Origin: Porphyrobacter sp. UBA7686
GTDB lineage: Bacteria > Pseudomonadota > Alphaproteobacteria > Sphingomonadales > Sphingomonadaceae
DNA: 8,747 nt
Reading direction: 5' to 3'
Assembly: GCA_002482865.1 (NCBI GenBank)
Contig: DLGU01000191.1
Span: 1 to 8,747 of the forward strand
Under the pieces are notes generated by a model that worked only from the letters and a program-made list of their open reading frames with translations, searched no databases and had not been told where the DNA came from. Numbering within the stretch: the stretch's first letter is position 1; each line of letters begins with the position of its first letter. The translations under genes were made by a program, and so were the position numbers. Shown piece by piece: positions 7,684 through 8,747 of the stretch.

Positions 7684-7696
7684 TGGCAATTTGCCA
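7684..7696. promoter_or_regulatory. Perfect 13-bp palindrome in front of the halogenase-like gene
   Basis: TGGCAA-T-TTGCCA is a perfect 6+1+6 inverted repeat, unlike the AGCGCT palindrome on the receptor side. Its right arm is the -35-like element of the candidate promoter described separately, so a protein bound here could control the halogenase-like gene. It could also be chance in a short AT-richer gap. Confidence 0.35.
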
Positions 7697-7719
7697 ACAA
7701 TCTCTCGGCACTGTAGGAT
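7691..7719 (+). promoter_or_regulatory. Candidate promoter of the halogenase-like gene
   Basis: TTGCCA (7691-7696) and TAGGAT (7714-7719) are separated by 17 bases, matching the sigma-70 consensus at five of six and four of six positions. Transcription would begin near 7726, so the message would have almost no leader before ATG 7729, or about 12 bases before ATG 7738. Matches this good can arise by chance, so this is tentative. Confidence 0.3.
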
Positions 7720-7728
7720 TGGGACAGG

Positions 7729-8747
7729 ATGTCTGGGATGAATGGTATCGGTAACGCGAACCGCCTTGCAAGGGTCGTAATCGTCGGTGGCGGCACCGCC
7801 GGATGGATGGCGGCTGCAGCGCTTGTGCGGTTCTTCAATGATGGGCAGCGCACCGTCACCCTGATCGAATCCGACGCGATCGGCACGGTCGGCGTAGGCG
7901 AAGCCACCATCCCGCCGATTCGCAGCTTCAACGCGATGCTCGACATTCCCGAAGCGGAATTTCTGCGTGAGACTCGCGGCACCTGCAAGCTTGGGATCGA
8001 GTTCGTCAATTGGGGTCAGGTCGGCGATCGTTACTTCCACCCCTTCGGCACTTACGGCCAGGACCTCCACGGCATCGCCTTCCACCAATTGTTCCTGCGC
8101 GAGCGCGCTCGCAGCATGGGCGCAGGCGATATCGGCGACTATTCGATGAGCACTGCGGCCGCGCGCATGGGCCGCTTTGCCCGCCCGGCCGCGGGCGCAC
8201 AGTCGCTGGTGAACCAGATCGCCTATGCCTACCACTTCGATGCTGGCCTCTATGCGGCCTTTCTGCGCCGTCTCGCGACCCGTCAGGGCGTCACCCGGAT
8301 CGAGGGCCAGATCACCAACGTCTCCCGCAATGGCGAAAGCGGCGATGTGGAAAGCGTCACGCTGGAAAGCGGCGCAACCGTTGCGGGCGATCTGTTCATC
8401 GATTGCTCGGGCTTCAGGGGCCTGCTGATCGAGGACGCGCTTGAAACCGGTTACGAGGATTGGAGCCACTGGCTACCGATGGACCGCGCGCTGGCCGTGC
8501 CCAGCCGCAGCCCCGGGCCGCCCGATCCCTTCACCCGTTCCACTGCACACGCCGCCGGGTGGCAATGGCGCATCCCGCTCCAGCACCGCACCGGCAATGG
8601 CCATGTCTTTTCCAGCGCCTTCATGGACGAAGAGCGCGCGCGCGACATCCTCCTCGCCAACCTTGAAACCGAGCCGCTGGGCGAACCGCGAGCCTTGCGC
8701 TTCCTCACCGGGATGCGGCGCAAGGCGTGGAACCACAATGTCGTCGC
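7729..8747 (+). CDS. Flavin-dependent (tryptophan) halogenase family protein, N-terminal part (3' end outside window)
   Basis: The first 339 codons of a flavin-dependent halogenase-family protein; the frame stays open to the window end, and family members such as PrnA have about 540 residues. These enzymes use FADH2, O2 and halide to halogenate tryptophan or other aromatics. Seen here: the FAD-binding VVIVGGGTAGWMAA (16-29), VGVGEATIPPI (54-64), the conserved lysine K87 in GTCKLGIEFVNW (the PrnA K79 position), DLFIDCSGFRGLL (221-233) and the family signature GWQWRIP (277-283). The second key residue, the PrnA E346 equivalent, would lie beyond the window. The start is either ATG 7729 (AGGA ten bases before) or ATG 7738 (AGGA eight bases before), differing by three residues. 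It diverges from the receptor gene with a 167-base gap. Relatives beside TonB receptors are common in sphingomonads, Caulobacter and Xanthomonas; the natural substrate is generally unknown, and halogenation here is not shown. Confidence 0.92.
   Translation, partial: MSGMNGIGNANRLARVVIVGGGTAGWMAAAALVRFFNDGQRTVTLIESDAIGTVGVGEATIPPIRSFNAMLDIPEAEFLRETRGTCKLGIEFVNWGQVGDRYFHPFGTYGQDLHGIAFHQLFLRERARSMGAGDIGDYSMSTAAARMGRFARPAAGAQSLVNQIAYAYHFDAGLYAAFLRRLATRQGVTRIEGQITNVSRNGESGDVESVTLESGATVAGDLFIDCSGFRGLLIEDALETGYEDWSHWLPMDRALAVPSRSPGPPDPFTRSTAHAAGWQWRIPLQHRTGNGHVFSSAFMDEERARDILLANLETEPLGEPRALRFLTGMRRKAWNHNVV

Noticed and set aside
7562..7771. N-terminal extension of the receptor frame to 7771
   Set aside because: It would add 70 residues ahead of the signal peptide, overlap the halogenase start and translate through the operator. 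The strong Shine-Dalgarno points to 7561.
8010..8444. Plus-strand open frame in another phase within the halogenase-like gene
   Set aside because: The frame starting at 7729 is open to the window end and carries all halogenase motifs; the alternative is Arg/Pro-rich with no domain.

Overview
The window is GC-rich and gene-dense, and reads as a xylan (hemicellulose) utilisation locus of an alphaproteobacterium. The most likely group is Sphingomonadales (Erythrobacter, Porphyrobacter or Sphingomonas-like). This is inferred from the very large TonB-dependent receptor of the Xanthomonas/Caulobacter carbohydrate type, the halogenase-like flavoprotein beside it, the twin-arginine export signals and the GC-rich codon use. 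No rRNA, tRNA, CRISPR array or mobile element was seen.

Layout: (1) On the plus strand, bases 1-4042 hold a tight three-gene cluster: the C-terminal end of a GH3 glycosidase cut by the window edge, a complete second GH3 glycosidase (448-2832, probably a beta-xylosidase or related exo-glycosidase) and a GH10 endo-xylanase predicted to be a Tat-exported lipoprotein (2834-4042). The two GH3 genes overlap by 4 bases (GTGA), and only one base separates the second GH3 stop from the xylanase start, so they look like one operon. (2) Bases 4043-4186 form a short convergent gap with one intrinsic terminator for each strand. (3) On the minus strand, 7561-4187 encodes a 1124-residue outer-membrane TonB-dependent receptor. 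(4) Bases 7562-7728 are a divergent regulatory gap. It holds a 16-bp near-perfect palindrome centred on AGCGCT, resembling LacI-family sugar-repressor operators, directly before the receptor's Shine-Dalgarno. A second, perfect TGGCAA-T-TTGCCA palindrome lies on the other side. (5) On the plus strand from 7729, a gene for a flavin-dependent (tryptophan) halogenase-family protein runs off the window end.

Working model: the GH10 enzyme cuts xylan outside or at the cell envelope, the receptor imports xylo-oligosaccharides across the outer membrane using TonB energy, and the GH3 enzymes trim them to monosaccharides in the periplasm. A LacI-type regulator, not encoded in this window, probably controls the receptor. 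The role of the halogenase-like protein is the main open question: its family recurs beside such receptors, but its job in sugar uptake is unexplained.
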